A stretch of DNA of 64,000 nucleotides, taken from Paenibacillus alkaliterrae. GTDB taxonomy: Bacteria > Bacillota > Bacilli > Paenibacillales > Paenibacillaceae. Shown here piece after piece: positions 34,616-43,734 of the stretch. The position numbers and the translations under genes were made by a program. Every line of letters starts with the position of its first letter. Within the stretch, counting starts at the first letter, position 1. The notes below the pieces were generated by a model. The model did no database searches. It saw only the letters and a list, made by a program, of their open reading frames with translations, and was not told the origin of the DNA. Location: positions 49,308 through 113,307 of the forward strand of contig NZ_JAKGAP010000006.1 in the NCBI RefSeq assembly GCF_021532375.1, read 5' to 3'.

Positions 34616-35833
34616 TCATGCGACCTTTTTTCTAGCAGCAGCGTTAACCATTCGAATACAAAATCCCTGTGTGAAAGGCAAGATATTAAACAGCATGGAA
34701 TAAACACCTATATCCTTTGTGTCCCCTTGCGAAAAATCAACTGCTCCATTTCTTCTTGTCACCTTCATCAGATAGCGAACAGCCCGCTCTGCTCCTTCTG
34801 TACATTTCTCTGCGATTTCCTCAATTTGAGAAGCCTGCAGTAAAAAATATCCTAATGTCGCAGTGGTAGAAGAATCTGGTCTTGATTCACTTCTCGTGAC
34901 GGTCCAATTCCAGTTTCCATCCACCCTTTGAAAGGTTAAAATCGCCCCGGCAAACCTCTTAATAAATTCCTCAAGTACGGGTTTGGAGTTATGCTCTGTC
35001 GGAAGCTCCATCCAGGAATCGATAAGTCCCAGAGCAAACCATCCTGATCCTCTGCCCCAGCCATATAAACCAAGCGGCAATCTACTCTTAATATGATACG
35101 CATGGCTAGGTATATAATGGTTCTCCAACATGCCGAACTGAACATATTGTTGCACTTGTTTTACAGCTAACTGTACACATGCTTCCTTGTTGTACCTTAT
35201 CCCATATGCAACTAAAAAAGGACATATAAAACCGATCGTGTCTACATAACGGTAATTTTCCATAGACTTTCGGTACAGTACAGTGCCATCCTCGCCAATA
35301 TGTTCTTTTATCAATTCCCATGTGTAGTCAAAAGCTAATTTATAACGATCGATATTTATGAAGCTTAATTTCATTACCGCGTAACTTAATATAACGGCAT
35401 CGATATGTTCCGGCTTCTGTTTCCACTGTCCTTCACGATCGAATTTAGTATTTAAATACGCAGCGATTTCATGTTCCAGTTCCGGATTTTTGTTCTTCTC
35501 TGCATATTCCGCCAATCCTAGAAGCAATGCTGCTTCTTGCCAATTTTGAATGGCGTTTTTGGTATAGTTTCCTTTTAACATATCGATGACAACCAGCCGA
35601 GTGTTATCCGTTACTTTAATTTTCGGGGTATGATTCAACCATCTCATTCCTGCTTTTGTTATCGATGAATTCCATTCGTTCGTATTCGAGAACCTGCCGA
35701 TATGAATCCTTCCCAACCAATCTTTTATAAGAGGCAGGACATCTATGAACACAATAACCGCTGCGGTCATAAGCAGCAAAATACTAAGTAGTTGAAAAAA
35801 AATAATAACCACCCCTTTAGCTAGCCAATCCAC
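34616..35833 (-). CDS. Membrane-anchored GH88/GH105-like protein
   Basis: Protein of 405 residues. One N-terminal transmembrane segment (residues 5-30), then an (alpha/alpha)6-barrel-like region resembling unsaturated glucuronyl/rhamnogalacturonyl hydrolases: YVDTIGFICPFL, LYGWGRGSGWFALGLIDSW and DSSTTATLGYFLLQA. Such enzymes cut unsaturated uronic acid residues released by lyases; whether the catalytic Asp residues are intact cannot be settled here. It is unusual inside a polysaccharide synthesis operon, where it may trim or remodel polymer. It starts with GTG and overlaps the previous gene by 13 bases. Confidence 0.7.
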   Translation of the reverse strand: MDWLAKGVVIIFFQLLSILLLMTAAVIVFIDVLPLIKDWLGRIHIGRFSNTNEWNSSITKAGMRWLNHTPKIKVTDNTRLVVIDMLKGNYTKNAIQNWQEAALLLGLAEYAEKNKNPELEHEIAAYLNTKFDREGQWKQKPEHIDAVILSYAVMKLSFINIDRYKLAFDYTWELIKEHIGEDGTVLYRKSMENYRYVDTIGFICPFLVAYGIRYNKEACVQLAVKQVQQYVQFGMLENHYIPSHAYHIKSRLPLGLYGWGRGSGWFALGLIDSWMELPTEHNSKPVLEEFIKRFAGAILTFQRVDGNWNWTVTRSESRPDSSTTATLGYFLLQASQIEEIAEKCTEGAERAVRYLMKVTRRNGAVDFSQGDTKDIGVYSMLFNILPFTQGFCIRMVNAAARKKVA

Positions 35834-37002
35834 TGGTATAATTTTATGATTTCATTCTCAGTACCAAGCTCTTCTTTTTTTAAATTATTCACGAAATGAT
35901 TTCTCAAATTCTCATTATCAATTAGTCTTTTAATACCCTTGTATATCGAAACAGCATCCTGTTCCACTATTAAACCATTTTTTTCATTGGATAATTGCTC
36001 ATAGATAGCTTTAAAATTGGTTGAAACAATAGGCTTTCTTAAGATTTTTGCCTCGGTAACGGTTAAACAGTGTCCCTCGAACAAGGAGGTCTGCACATAA
36101 AGATCACATGCCTTCATATACGGATATGGATTTTCTTGTTGTCCTGCAAGAATAACGGCATTTTGAAGATTTTTCTCTTTAATTAAAATCTCCAGGTTCC
36201 TTCTTTCCTGGCCTTCTCCAACAATAAACCACCGGATATCATACCCATCCTTAACCAGCCTTTCGCACGCTTCTATCGCCATCGAAAATCCTTTAATAGC
36301 GTTTAGCCTGCCTACTGATGTAATAGTAACGGTACTTCCGGAAATGGCAACTGGATCAAATGACATGCTGGTAACGACGGCAGGAGATACGATATTATGC
36401 ATGAGCTTGATTTTATGCTCAAGCATTGGGAATCGTTCCTTCAGTATTTGGACGCACTCTTCGGAAACAGTAACGACATAATTTAGCTTTTGGAAAAAAT
36501 CAGAATCCATATTTGGATCCATGCCGAGTTTGTCGTAATCGCTATGAATAAATCCGATTTTTGTGCGAGCTCTAACTTTTTCTATAACAAAATACACGGG
36601 AGACTTCTCGAGGTAACCAATCGCTGCATCGTACTCCTTGTTAAGCATTTGCAATGAATTCGACACATATTTCCATACCCTCTGTTCACATCGCGCATTG
36701 TTTTTTTCTGTTTTAAAGATATAGCCTGCACGAATTCTCGATAATGCCAGTTTGAACTTCCGCTTTTTCATACAATTCATAACAGCCGTTTTTATGGGCA
36801 TATCAAAATAATGGATAAGGGGAGGCTCATTTAATAGGTTGACTTCCTTGGGCAGCTTATTGAAGAACATACCTTCATGCTTAAATAAATACAAATCAAC
36901 CTCATGCTTGGCGTAATCTATGGTTTGCAACAGTGAAATAAGAGACTTCTCAGCACCGCCGCAGTTCAGATTATTCATCACGAATAAAAGTTTTTTCTTC
37001 AT
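35821..37002 (-). CDS. Family 4 glycosyltransferase
   Basis: GT-B retaining glycosyltransferase of 393 residues. N-terminal NNLNCGGAEKSL (Gly-rich acceptor loop), C-terminal donor-binding region with SVGRLNAIKGF, EGQERRNLE and the EX7E-type SLFEGHCLTVTEAKI. It shares long segments with the next two GT4 genes (37014 and 40419), such as IGFIHSDYDKLGMD and the ACDLYVQTS stretch, so the three arose by duplication. Cytoplasmic face of the membrane; sugar unknown. Confidence 0.9.
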   Translation of the reverse strand: MKKKLLFVMNNLNCGGAEKSLISLLQTIDYAKHEVDLYLFKHEGMFFNKLPKEVNLLNEPPLIHYFDMPIKTAVMNCMKKRKFKLALSRIRAGYIFKTEKNNARCEQRVWKYVSNSLQMLNKEYDAAIGYLEKSPVYFVIEKVRARTKIGFIHSDYDKLGMDPNMDSDFFQKLNYVVTVSEECVQILKERFPMLEHKIKLMHNIVSPAVVTSMSFDPVAISGSTVTITSVGRLNAIKGFSMAIEACERLVKDGYDIRWFIVGEGQERRNLEILIKEKNLQNAVILAGQQENPYPYMKACDLYVQTSLFEGHCLTVTEAKILRKPIVSTNFKAIYEQLSNEKNGLIVEQDAVSIYKGIKRLIDNENLRNHFVNNLKKEELGTENEIIKLYQWIG

Positions 37003-37013
37003 GGCTTATCCAC

Positions 37014-38207
37014 CTATCCAAGAAGCTTATAAAGCTTTTCTATTTCTTCTTCTGTTCCTAATTGTAATCCGGATAAATGAGTTGACATACTACTCCTTAA
37101 CCGCTTTTCCTTGATCAGCTTTTCAATACCAGAAGCGACAGCTTCCGAATTCATTTCGACTATGAGACCTTCAACTCCATTCTTTATTTGATCATTGGCC
37201 GTTGAGAAATTTGTAACAAGAATGGGTTTATTCAAAATTTTGGCCTCATCGATAGCGATGGATTTCCCCTCGAATTTAGATGTTTGCGCATAGATATCTG
37301 CTTGTTTGATGTACGGATATGGATTGGGTTTTAATCCAAGCAGCTTAAAATGATTTTCTACCCCATACTCCATAATTAATTTCGTTAAGTTCTCTCTCTC
37401 TTCCCCTTCGCCAATAACATTCCACTGAAAGTTACAGCCCTGGTCGACTAGCTTCTTACAAGCTTTAATAGCCAAATCAAAGCCCTTTTCATCATTTAAC
37501 CTTCCGACAGAAAGGACAACGATTTCGTCGCCTTTTCTATTGAAAACATCCACATGACCTTCATCTGCCAACTGGTTGATAACCGTCGGAGAAACGATAT
37601 TTTGAATGACATTCACCTTTTCATCCTGATCAGGAAAGCGACGTTTTAAAATATTTGCGCATTCCTCTGAAACGGTAACGATGTGATCCAGTTTTTTGAA
37701 ATAGTTAATATCAAAACAAGGGTCCATACCTAACTTGTCATAGTCCGTGTGAACCCATCCTATTTTTTTCGAAGCTTCCACCTTCTCGACACAATAGTAG
37801 ATCGATGTTTTCTCCAAATACCCGATAGCTGCATCGTATTGTTTCATGACGTTTTTCATGGAACTGGAAAGGTATTTCCAGCTTAACTGCTCTCTTAGTG
37901 CTACATTTTTTATTGTCCTGTTTTTTAAGCTGAACATGATTCTGTTATAAGCAAGTGATGCTCTTCCCGCCAATAAGAACTGTGTGACCGAATGCTTCAG
38001 AGGCAGTGCGAACCGATTGTAGCTGTCCGGCAAGGGCAGTACGCATACCTCCTCAGGCACTAAGTCCATAAATAAACCCTCATGGCTAAACAAAAACAAA
38101 TCTACGTTATATTGGCTGTAGTCAATTTGGGAGAGTAGATTCACCAAGCTGCGTTCTCCCCCTCCGGCTGACAAACTGGGAATAACGAACAATAGATTTT
38201 TTTTCAT
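37014..38207 (-). CDS. Family 4 glycosyltransferase
   Basis: Paralogue of the gene at 35821, 397 residues: SLSAGGGERSLVNLL at the N terminus, IGWVHTDYDKLGMDP in the middle, SVGRLNDEKGFDLAIKAC and SKFEGKSIAIDEAKIL in the donor domain. ATG at 38207 is used; a GTG six bases upstream is in frame but too close to the GAGG site. It sits 7 bases after the pyruvyltransferase-like gene. Confidence 0.9.
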   Translation of the reverse strand: MKKNLLFVIPSLSAGGGERSLVNLLSQIDYSQYNVDLFLFSHEGLFMDLVPEEVCVLPLPDSYNRFALPLKHSVTQFLLAGRASLAYNRIMFSLKNRTIKNVALREQLSWKYLSSSMKNVMKQYDAAIGYLEKTSIYYCVEKVEASKKIGWVHTDYDKLGMDPCFDINYFKKLDHIVTVSEECANILKRRFPDQDEKVNVIQNIVSPTVINQLADEGHVDVFNRKGDEIVVLSVGRLNDEKGFDLAIKACKKLVDQGCNFQWNVIGEGEERENLTKLIMEYGVENHFKLLGLKPNPYPYIKQADIYAQTSKFEGKSIAIDEAKILNKPILVTNFSTANDQIKNGVEGLIVEMNSEAVASGIEKLIKEKRLRSSMSTHLSGLQLGTEEEIEKLYKLLG

Positions 38208-38214
38208 GCTCACC

Positions 38215-39372
38215 TCAGCAAAGCTCTCTTAAATATTCCACTGCTTTATACGACATCTTTTTAATTTGGGGAATTGACTTCTTCAGCCGTTTCCTTATTG
38301 CTTCTTCTTCTCGAATCATCTCGTTAAAACAGCCGATTAATTTGCTGCTGTTAGAAATATCCTCAATTCCTAACACCAGTTTCTCTTCATCAAAAATATC
38401 TTTAGCGATTCCCTTCGACTTCACGCTGTATCCTAATACCATAGTCGGCACGTAATTGGAATATGCCGCTATCGTCGCGTGAGTTCTCGCACCTATGAAA
38501 AACCTCATTCTTGCTATGTATCCCTTGTATTGAACAGCTGTTAGATGATCCGGCAACAGAATGATACGTCCTGTATTCTTGAATTCCTCATGGAAATTTT
38601 TCAGTGCTTCATAATCGTTATTGCCATGGTCTACAACATGGGGAGTAAGTGCAATGGTCATGTCTGAGTTCGTTAGAATATGTTTAATAAGCTCTGTCAC
38701 TGCTTCTTTGGAATTTTTATTTCTCTTCCATACAAGCGGGCTGAAATTAATACCGATCGTGTTTCCTTCTTGCCACCCCTCTGGCAAAACTAACTCTTCT
38801 TGCTCCATCGTGAATGCCGGATCCGCGCAAAGTCTAACATTATGTAATCCTTTATTTTTGAGCATGTTGTACGTTAAGGTTTCACGCGCAAGTATTAAGT
38901 CAAACAATTGTAAATCACGCAGCTTTCTTTCGGACATATCTTCTTCTCCTATTGAACAGCCCCATAAAACCAATTTTTTTCCCTGAGCTTTTATTCTTCT
39001 ATCAATTTCGTACCAATTAGGCTGTTCCCCGTAGCAATAGTTATCTCCCCCTATGGATAAGCAAACGTCCATATCCTTGATACGGTTAATAATTTTCTGT
39101 TCAATGATTCCCAAAGCGTAGGTTTCATTCTTTAGCAGCTTATACTGAAGTGAAGATATGAACCAATTAAAAGAATACTTTCTTAGATCAGATTTTGATC
39201 CATCATAAACCTCGTCCAACGATGGAATGACCTTATCCGTATGAGGTTTATCCGAAGCCAAGTATACCTTAGCTCCATTAATCTCTTCTTTTATAAGCTT
39301 AGTCGATGATCTTACGATTGCCTCGCAGCCTCTATTTAAGCTCCCGCCATGTGCAAACATCATAATTCTCAT
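38215..39372 (-). CDS. Polysaccharide pyruvyl transferase family protein
   Basis: Protein of 385 residues of the CsaB/EpsO-like family that adds pyruvate ketals to sugars using phosphoenolpyruvate. Seen are HGGSLNRGCEAIVRSS at the N terminus, SIGGDNYCYG, CADPAF, and the C-terminal RTHATIAAYSNYVPTMVLGYSVKSKGI. Pyruvylation would make the polymer acidic. GGAGG lies 7 nt before the ATG. Confidence 0.88.
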   Translation of the reverse strand: MRIMMFAHGGSLNRGCEAIVRSSTKLIKEEINGAKVYLASDKPHTDKVIPSLDEVYDGSKSDLRKYSFNWFISSLQYKLLKNETYALGIIEQKIINRIKDMDVCLSIGGDNYCYGEQPNWYEIDRRIKAQGKKLVLWGCSIGEEDMSERKLRDLQLFDLILARETLTYNMLKNKGLHNVRLCADPAFTMEQEELVLPEGWQEGNTIGINFSPLVWKRNKNSKEAVTELIKHILTNSDMTIALTPHVVDHGNNDYEALKNFHEEFKNTGRIILLPDHLTAVQYKGYIARMRFFIGARTHATIAAYSNYVPTMVLGYSVKSKGIAKDIFDEEKLVLGIEDISNSSKLIGCFNEMIREEEAIRKRLKKSIPQIKKMSYKAVEYLRELC

Positions 39373-39375
39373 GTC

Positions 39376-40422
39376 TTAACCTCCAATAGATTGTTTATTT
39401 CTAGTTCTGCTGTATGCAGTGAGCCAATATAATGCCATTGCAGATTTGGATTTCATCATAAGAAGAATCAGCCATTCATACCTGCCAAGCTCACCGTTAA
39501 TTTGCTCCTTATACCGTGGTATAGCTTCATGGATAGCTTTATGCTCAAGCATTTTTTTCACATAGCGATATTTCTGCCGAAAACTAAGCCCGGTTGCCGG
39601 CATATAATAAAGATGAATATACGATATGACTGACTTAATAAGCCTAAATGACTTAAGCGAAAGTACCTTCTCCTCATCCAGCTGAGACAAGAATGCTGGT
39701 GGCAGCTTCATTTGATATACATCCAGAGCTCCAGCGAAATAGTCTTTCTTCGCAATGTTACGAGAAGCGCTGCCCGGAGCCTCTCTATAATGATAGCCCG
39801 TAAAGTCGATATATTTTACATGTACGCTGCAGCTTATAGCTTTAATATTAAATAACCCATCTTCCCCCAAAGCTATTTCATCTGGAAACTGCACCTTATG
39901 CCCTCGAATAAGCGCAGCTTTATACAATTTGTTCCATACCGAATTCAATTGATCCCCTTTTACATATATAGGAAAAATCTCTTTACTGATATAATATTTA
40001 TCCAATACTTCGCCTGCTGGGAAGGGGCATTGGTTTACAAACCTCCGCCCATCCTGCTCGCTTTCGAAATTAGAGAACACGATATCACACTGTTCAGCAG
40101 CCGCGGCGTCATACAGCGTTTCGAACATGCTTGGCTCGACCCAATCATCGGCATCTACGAAACCGACATATTCGCCGACAGCCGCCGCAATGCCGTTGTT
40201 CCGCGCTGCGCTTACTCCTTGGTTAGGCTGATTAATGAGCTTAATTCGGGCATCCTTATTCTGATAACCTTCAATGATTAAACGGCTTCTATCGCTGCAG
40301 CCATCATTAACGAATATAAACTCGCAATGTTGAAGCGTCTGAGCAAGTAAGGAATCGATGCATTCCGAAATATACTTTTCCGCATTATACACGGGAATAA
40401 TTACACTTACCTTCATATTCAT
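39376..40422 (-). CDS. Family 2 glycosyltransferase
   Basis: GT-A inverting glycosyltransferase of 348 residues: VSVIIPVYNAEKYI at the start, VNDGCSD, GVSAARNNG and the metal-binding VDADDWVEP. The C-terminal half is helical and basic, as in capsule-type GT2 enzymes. The ATG overlaps the previous stop (ATGA), so translation is coupled. Confidence 0.92.
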   Translation of the reverse strand: MNMKVSVIIPVYNAEKYISECIDSLLAQTLQHCEFIFVNDGCSDRSRLIIEGYQNKDARIKLINQPNQGVSAARNNGIAAAVGEYVGFVDADDWVEPSMFETLYDAAAAEQCDIVFSNFESEQDGRRFVNQCPFPAGEVLDKYYISKEIFPIYVKGDQLNSVWNKLYKAALIRGHKVQFPDEIALGEDGLFNIKAISCSVHVKYIDFTGYHYREAPGSASRNIAKKDYFAGALDVYQMKLPPAFLSQLDEEKVLSLKSFRLIKSVISYIHLYYMPATGLSFRQKYRYVKKMLEHKAIHEAIPRYKEQINGELGRYEWLILLMMKSKSAMALYWLTAYSRTRNKQSIGG

Positions 40423-41639
40423 GTAACGAGCCCCCTCTCTCTTTCATGAATCAATCTATACAACTTATCCAGCTCTTCGCGATTACTATATTCAAAACTT
40501 GCGCAATTACTTGCCATACGTTCTCTGAGCTCATTGTCCAAATATAGCTTTTCAATGCCATCAGCTATACCCTCTATGGACAAATCTGTGATATACCCGT
40601 CGACTTCATTATGAACTTGACTTTGCGCAGTCGAATAGTTGGTTATGACAATTGGTTTGCCCAGAACCTTAGCTTCCGTTACGGTTACGGCCTTCCCTTC
40701 ATATCTGGATGGTTGCACATACATATCGCAAGCCTGAATATAGGGATATGGATTCGTTTGTTTGCCTAGGAGAATAAATCGATCTTCAATCTTATATTCG
40801 GCAATCAAGTCCTGAATCATAGCCTCATCCCCGCCATAACCTACGACGTACCAAACGATGTCGTTATACCCTTTATCCATGAGAAGTTTAAACGCCTTTA
40901 CTGCATTGTCGATTCCTTTGGCGTGAGAAAGCCTTCCAACCGTCAGCAGCTTAAATCTTGTGTCTGAACTCATTGGATTATTTGGTAATGGCTCGGATGC
41001 CATACTTTTAATAAATTCGGGTGACATAATATTTTCGATGACGATGACTTTATGGCTTAAAGATTCATACTTCTTAAGAAAAGAGTTTCTGCATGCATCT
41101 GAAACGGCTATAATGTAATCGAATTTATCCCACATAACGAGATCCATGCTTCGAATCGTTTCTATGGTTGAATAATCCGTATGAATCCATGCTGCCTTCT
41201 TCTCAGCTTTTACCTTTTCGGCAACAAAGTAATGCGGCCACAAATAACTAATTGCCATATCATATTCCTGCGGCAATTTTGGAAGAAACGGTAAGGCATA
41301 TTTCCACATTAATTGCTGCTGGATATAACCTGATTCGGCAATGCCCAAGAACCTGCAAATAATCGAAGCGTGCAGCTTAGAAAGGAGACGCATGATTCCT
41401 AACTGGAGCTGATTGGATCTCATTAGCTCCCCTATTCCCTTACGCAAAGTTGCATACTGAGGAATTTCTCCCATCAGCCTGGCTTTATCATTGAGCAGTT
41501 CCATAAAATCCCCTTTATGCCGATACAGCATAAGGCTGACATCAAAATGCGCATAATCAAATTCATCCAGCATGCCGGCAAGACTTCTTTCGACGCCGCC
41601 AACCTCCATGTCATAGGAAGCAATCAATATGTTTCTCAT
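40419..41639 (-). CDS. Family 4 glycosyltransferase
   Basis: Third member of the paralogous GT4 set, 406 residues: DMEVGGVERSLAGML, AAWIHTDYSTIETIR, TVGRLSHAKGIDNAVKAF and SRYEGKAVTVTEAKVLGKPIV. AGGAG lies 6 nt before the ATG. Second gene of the operon, 31 bases after the nucleotidyltransferase. Confidence 0.9.
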   Translation of the reverse strand: MRNILIASYDMEVGGVERSLAGMLDEFDYAHFDVSLMLYRHKGDFMELLNDKARLMGEIPQYATLRKGIGELMRSNQLQLGIMRLLSKLHASIICRFLGIAESGYIQQQLMWKYALPFLPKLPQEYDMAISYLWPHYFVAEKVKAEKKAAWIHTDYSTIETIRSMDLVMWDKFDYIIAVSDACRNSFLKKYESLSHKVIVIENIMSPEFIKSMASEPLPNNPMSSDTRFKLLTVGRLSHAKGIDNAVKAFKLLMDKGYNDIVWYVVGYGGDEAMIQDLIAEYKIEDRFILLGKQTNPYPYIQACDMYVQPSRYEGKAVTVTEAKVLGKPIVITNYSTAQSQVHNEVDGYITDLSIEGIADGIEKLYLDNELRERMASNCASFEYSNREELDKLYRLIHERERGLVT

Positions 41640-41670
41640 CGTTATCTCCTAATAATTGAAATCATTCTAT

Positions 41671-42858
41671 TTATGATAAAGCCTGCTTTCTTGTTTTCCT
41701 CCAAGCCCATAAAAAAGGGCGAAGCGGGAAATAAAGAAAATGTAACGGCTTAGGTAATGGCAATGTGTCCGCATCCTCCGGATAAGGATAAAGAAAGCTG
41801 GCAATGAAAGTCATTTTTTGCCGGGGTGTAAGGAGGGAGAATAAGTAACGCTTATGATAGCGCCCCACCTCTTCAGGTATCGGATCCGTGTGCAGGTTCA
41901 CCATACGATGAACGTAGAACATCGCGTCCTCAGCGAGCCAATCCGCCTTTCTTCCAATCAGAAGCGGCTTCATGTCCTCACGCAGAGGGACTGACAGTAA
42001 GCGGGCAGCAAGGTGAAGCGACTGTCCTCCGATATGCAAATAACTGTGCTTTTTTAATAACTTCACTAGCCCCGGCCAATCCAGCTTCTGATTAACAAGC
42101 TGTTTAATATCAAGCAGCCAACGAAGTCTGGACCAGCCATGGCGCGCACCGTGAGAGACGAGGAACAGAAATAAGTCTTCCCGGCCCAGATAATAGATGG
42201 ACCTGCTGATTAAGGAGCTCTTCCGCTTCCTGCTCCATAGCTCATTAAAGCTCGGTTCCTTCGAGGGCGCCGGGTTCAGCCTCCAATGCAGCTCCACCTT
42301 AGTCCTCTTCACGGGATGGATGAAGGTCGTATGGTGATGTCTCCATTTCCAGTCATTCAGAACAGAGACAATATAATCATCCTTCTCGTAACCGAGATTC
42401 AGAAGAAGCGACTCGGCTTGTTCCAGCTCCTTCAGCGGAATAAGAAGATCCAAATCGCAGGAGGTTCGCAGTGATACATCCCCGTAGAGATCTGCCGCTA
42501 TGACTGGTCCCTTCAAAAATAGGGTCCGAATCCCCTCATCGGAGAACGTTTTGGCCAGCTGCTCCATTTCCCCGCTTAATCCAAGCATTTGCAATGTATT
42601 GCGGTAATAATCCCGGTGGAACATGGTAGACACGAAGGTCGGGATATCCGCGGATTTCAACTCCTGAAGCTTCCGATTCAATGACGGAAACACACGATGA
42701 TGTCTTGCCAGCTCTATAAACCGATCCCAATCGGCAGTCCGTAAGAGCTCCTGTAATTCGAAAGTGAGATCTTCGCCTTCATCGTTAGAAAGCAGTGCAA
42801 GCATAAGCTTCAGCTCATTTGACAAGTCTTCCATATGGAAAGCAACGTCATTATTCAT
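41671..42858 (-). CDS. Lasso-cluster-type nucleotidyltransferase family protein
   Basis: Protein of 395 residues of the NTP_transf_5-like family: FLKGPVIAADLYGDVSLRTSCDLDLLIPL carries the polymerase-beta-type acidic DLD motif. The family is common in lasso clusters with HPr-type kinases; the pseudomycoidin homologue PsmN decorates the phosphate with hexoses. Here it heads a glycosyltransferase operon 11 kb from the lasso genes, but its promoter and operator match those of the lasso operon. The start at 42858 has AAGGAG 7 nt upstream; the frame runs on through the promoter. Could instead act in polysaccharide synthesis. Confidence 0.8.
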   Translation of the reverse strand: MNNDVAFHMEDLSNELKLMLALLSNDEGEDLTFELQELLRTADWDRFIELARHHRVFPSLNRKLQELKSADIPTFVSTMFHRDYYRNTLQMLGLSGEMEQLAKTFSDEGIRTLFLKGPVIAADLYGDVSLRTSCDLDLLIPLKELEQAESLLLNLGYEKDDYIVSVLNDWKWRHHHTTFIHPVKRTKVELHWRLNPAPSKEPSFNELWSRKRKSSLISRSIYYLGREDLFLFLVSHGARHGWSRLRWLLDIKQLVNQKLDWPGLVKLLKKHSYLHIGGQSLHLAARLLSVPLREDMKPLLIGRKADWLAEDAMFYVHRMVNLHTDPIPEEVGRYHKRYLFSLLTPRQKMTFIASFLYPYPEDADTLPLPKPLHFLYFPLRPFLWAWRKTRKQALS

Positions 42859-42911
42859 GAATTTCTCCTTCATACCAATTAGCCAATAGCGAACAAAAAA
42901 ATAATTATTTT

Positions 42912-42964
42912 GTTCTATAAAACGAACATGAATACAGATTATCACCTTACTTATCATCTGTCAA
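42912..42964 (-). promoter_or_regulatory. Promoter and SinR-like operator of the second polysaccharide operon
   Basis: TTGACA (42959-42964), 17-nt spacer, TAATCT (42936-42941), then 8 nt to the palindrome GTTCTATAAAACGAAC (42912-42927). Geometry is identical to lasso promoter P1. GAACAAAA (42891-42898) and TTTTGTTC (42908-42915) form a further overlapping inverted repeat. Confidence 0.75.
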
Positions 42965-43067
42965 TTACCATTCCAAAAAGTTCACTATTCCTTTAGAATA
43001 AATCGATCGATTCTGCTAGAATGAAAGAGATCATTGAATTGGAATAGCAAATATGGGGGAGAATGCA

Positions 43068-43727
43068 ATGATTGATCCGATTATCGTATACGGTGCCGGC
43101 GGCCATGCAAAGGCTGTCATTGACACAATTGAAAAAGATGGCCGTTACCGTATCGCAGGTTTGCTTGACGGCTATAAGCCGGCAGGCACTTCTTTCTATG
43201 GCTATGAAATACTGGGAGACGAAGCTTGGCTGGCCGCGAATGCAGATCGCGTGAGCAGCGGTATCATCGCGATCGGAGATAATTGGAAGAGAGCGAACAT
43301 TGCAGACGCTATTCGCACCATCAATCCCCAATTTCATTTCGTGACCGCCATTCATCCAACGGCGTCAGTTGCGAGGGGAGCTGCTATCGGTGCCGGTTCT
43401 GTGCTCATGGCCGGCGCTATCATTAACAGCGATACGATTATCGGCGAGCACAACGTGCTCTATACCCATGCTTCCGTGGATCATGACTGCAACGTAGGCC
43501 GATTCGTTACCTTTGCCCCAAAGGCAGCCACGGGCGGAAACGTTAGCATTGGCGACTATTCGGTCGTCTCGATGGGTGCTAACATCATTCATGGCCAAAC
43601 GATTGGCGAGCATTCCGTAATCGGCGCAGGCTCGACCGTCTTAACCAGCATCGCTTCTCATGTCGTCGCATATGGAACACCTGCCAAGGTTATTAGAAAC
43701 AGAGAGGCAGGAGAACGTTATCTATGA
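43068..43727 (+). CDS. epsM: EpsM/PglD-like sugar N-acetyltransferase
   Basis: Left-handed beta-helix acyltransferase of 219 residues. The N-terminal sugar-nucleotide part begins IIVYGAGGHAKAVIDTI; the hexapeptide-repeat part includes GAAIGAGSVLMAGAIINSD and the catalytic His in HASVDHDCNVG. PglD/EpsM enzymes acetylate UDP-4-amino sugars to UDP-diacetylbacillosamine. The likely supplier of its substrate is the aminotransferase at 43735, which is convergent with it, 7 bases apart. It is the only eps-type gene on the plus strand. GGGGGAG precedes the ATG at 43068. Confidence 0.9.
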   Translation: MIDPIIVYGAGGHAKAVIDTIEKDGRYRIAGLLDGYKPAGTSFYGYEILGDEAWLAANADRVSSGIIAIGDNWKRANIADAIRTINPQFHFVTAIHPTASVARGAAIGAGSVLMAGAIINSDTIIGEHNVLYTHASVDHDCNVGRFVTFAPKAATGGNVSIGDYSVVSMGANIIHGQTIGEHSVIGAGSTVLTSIASHVVAYGTPAKVIRNREAGERYL

Positions 43728-43734
43728 CTTTCCA

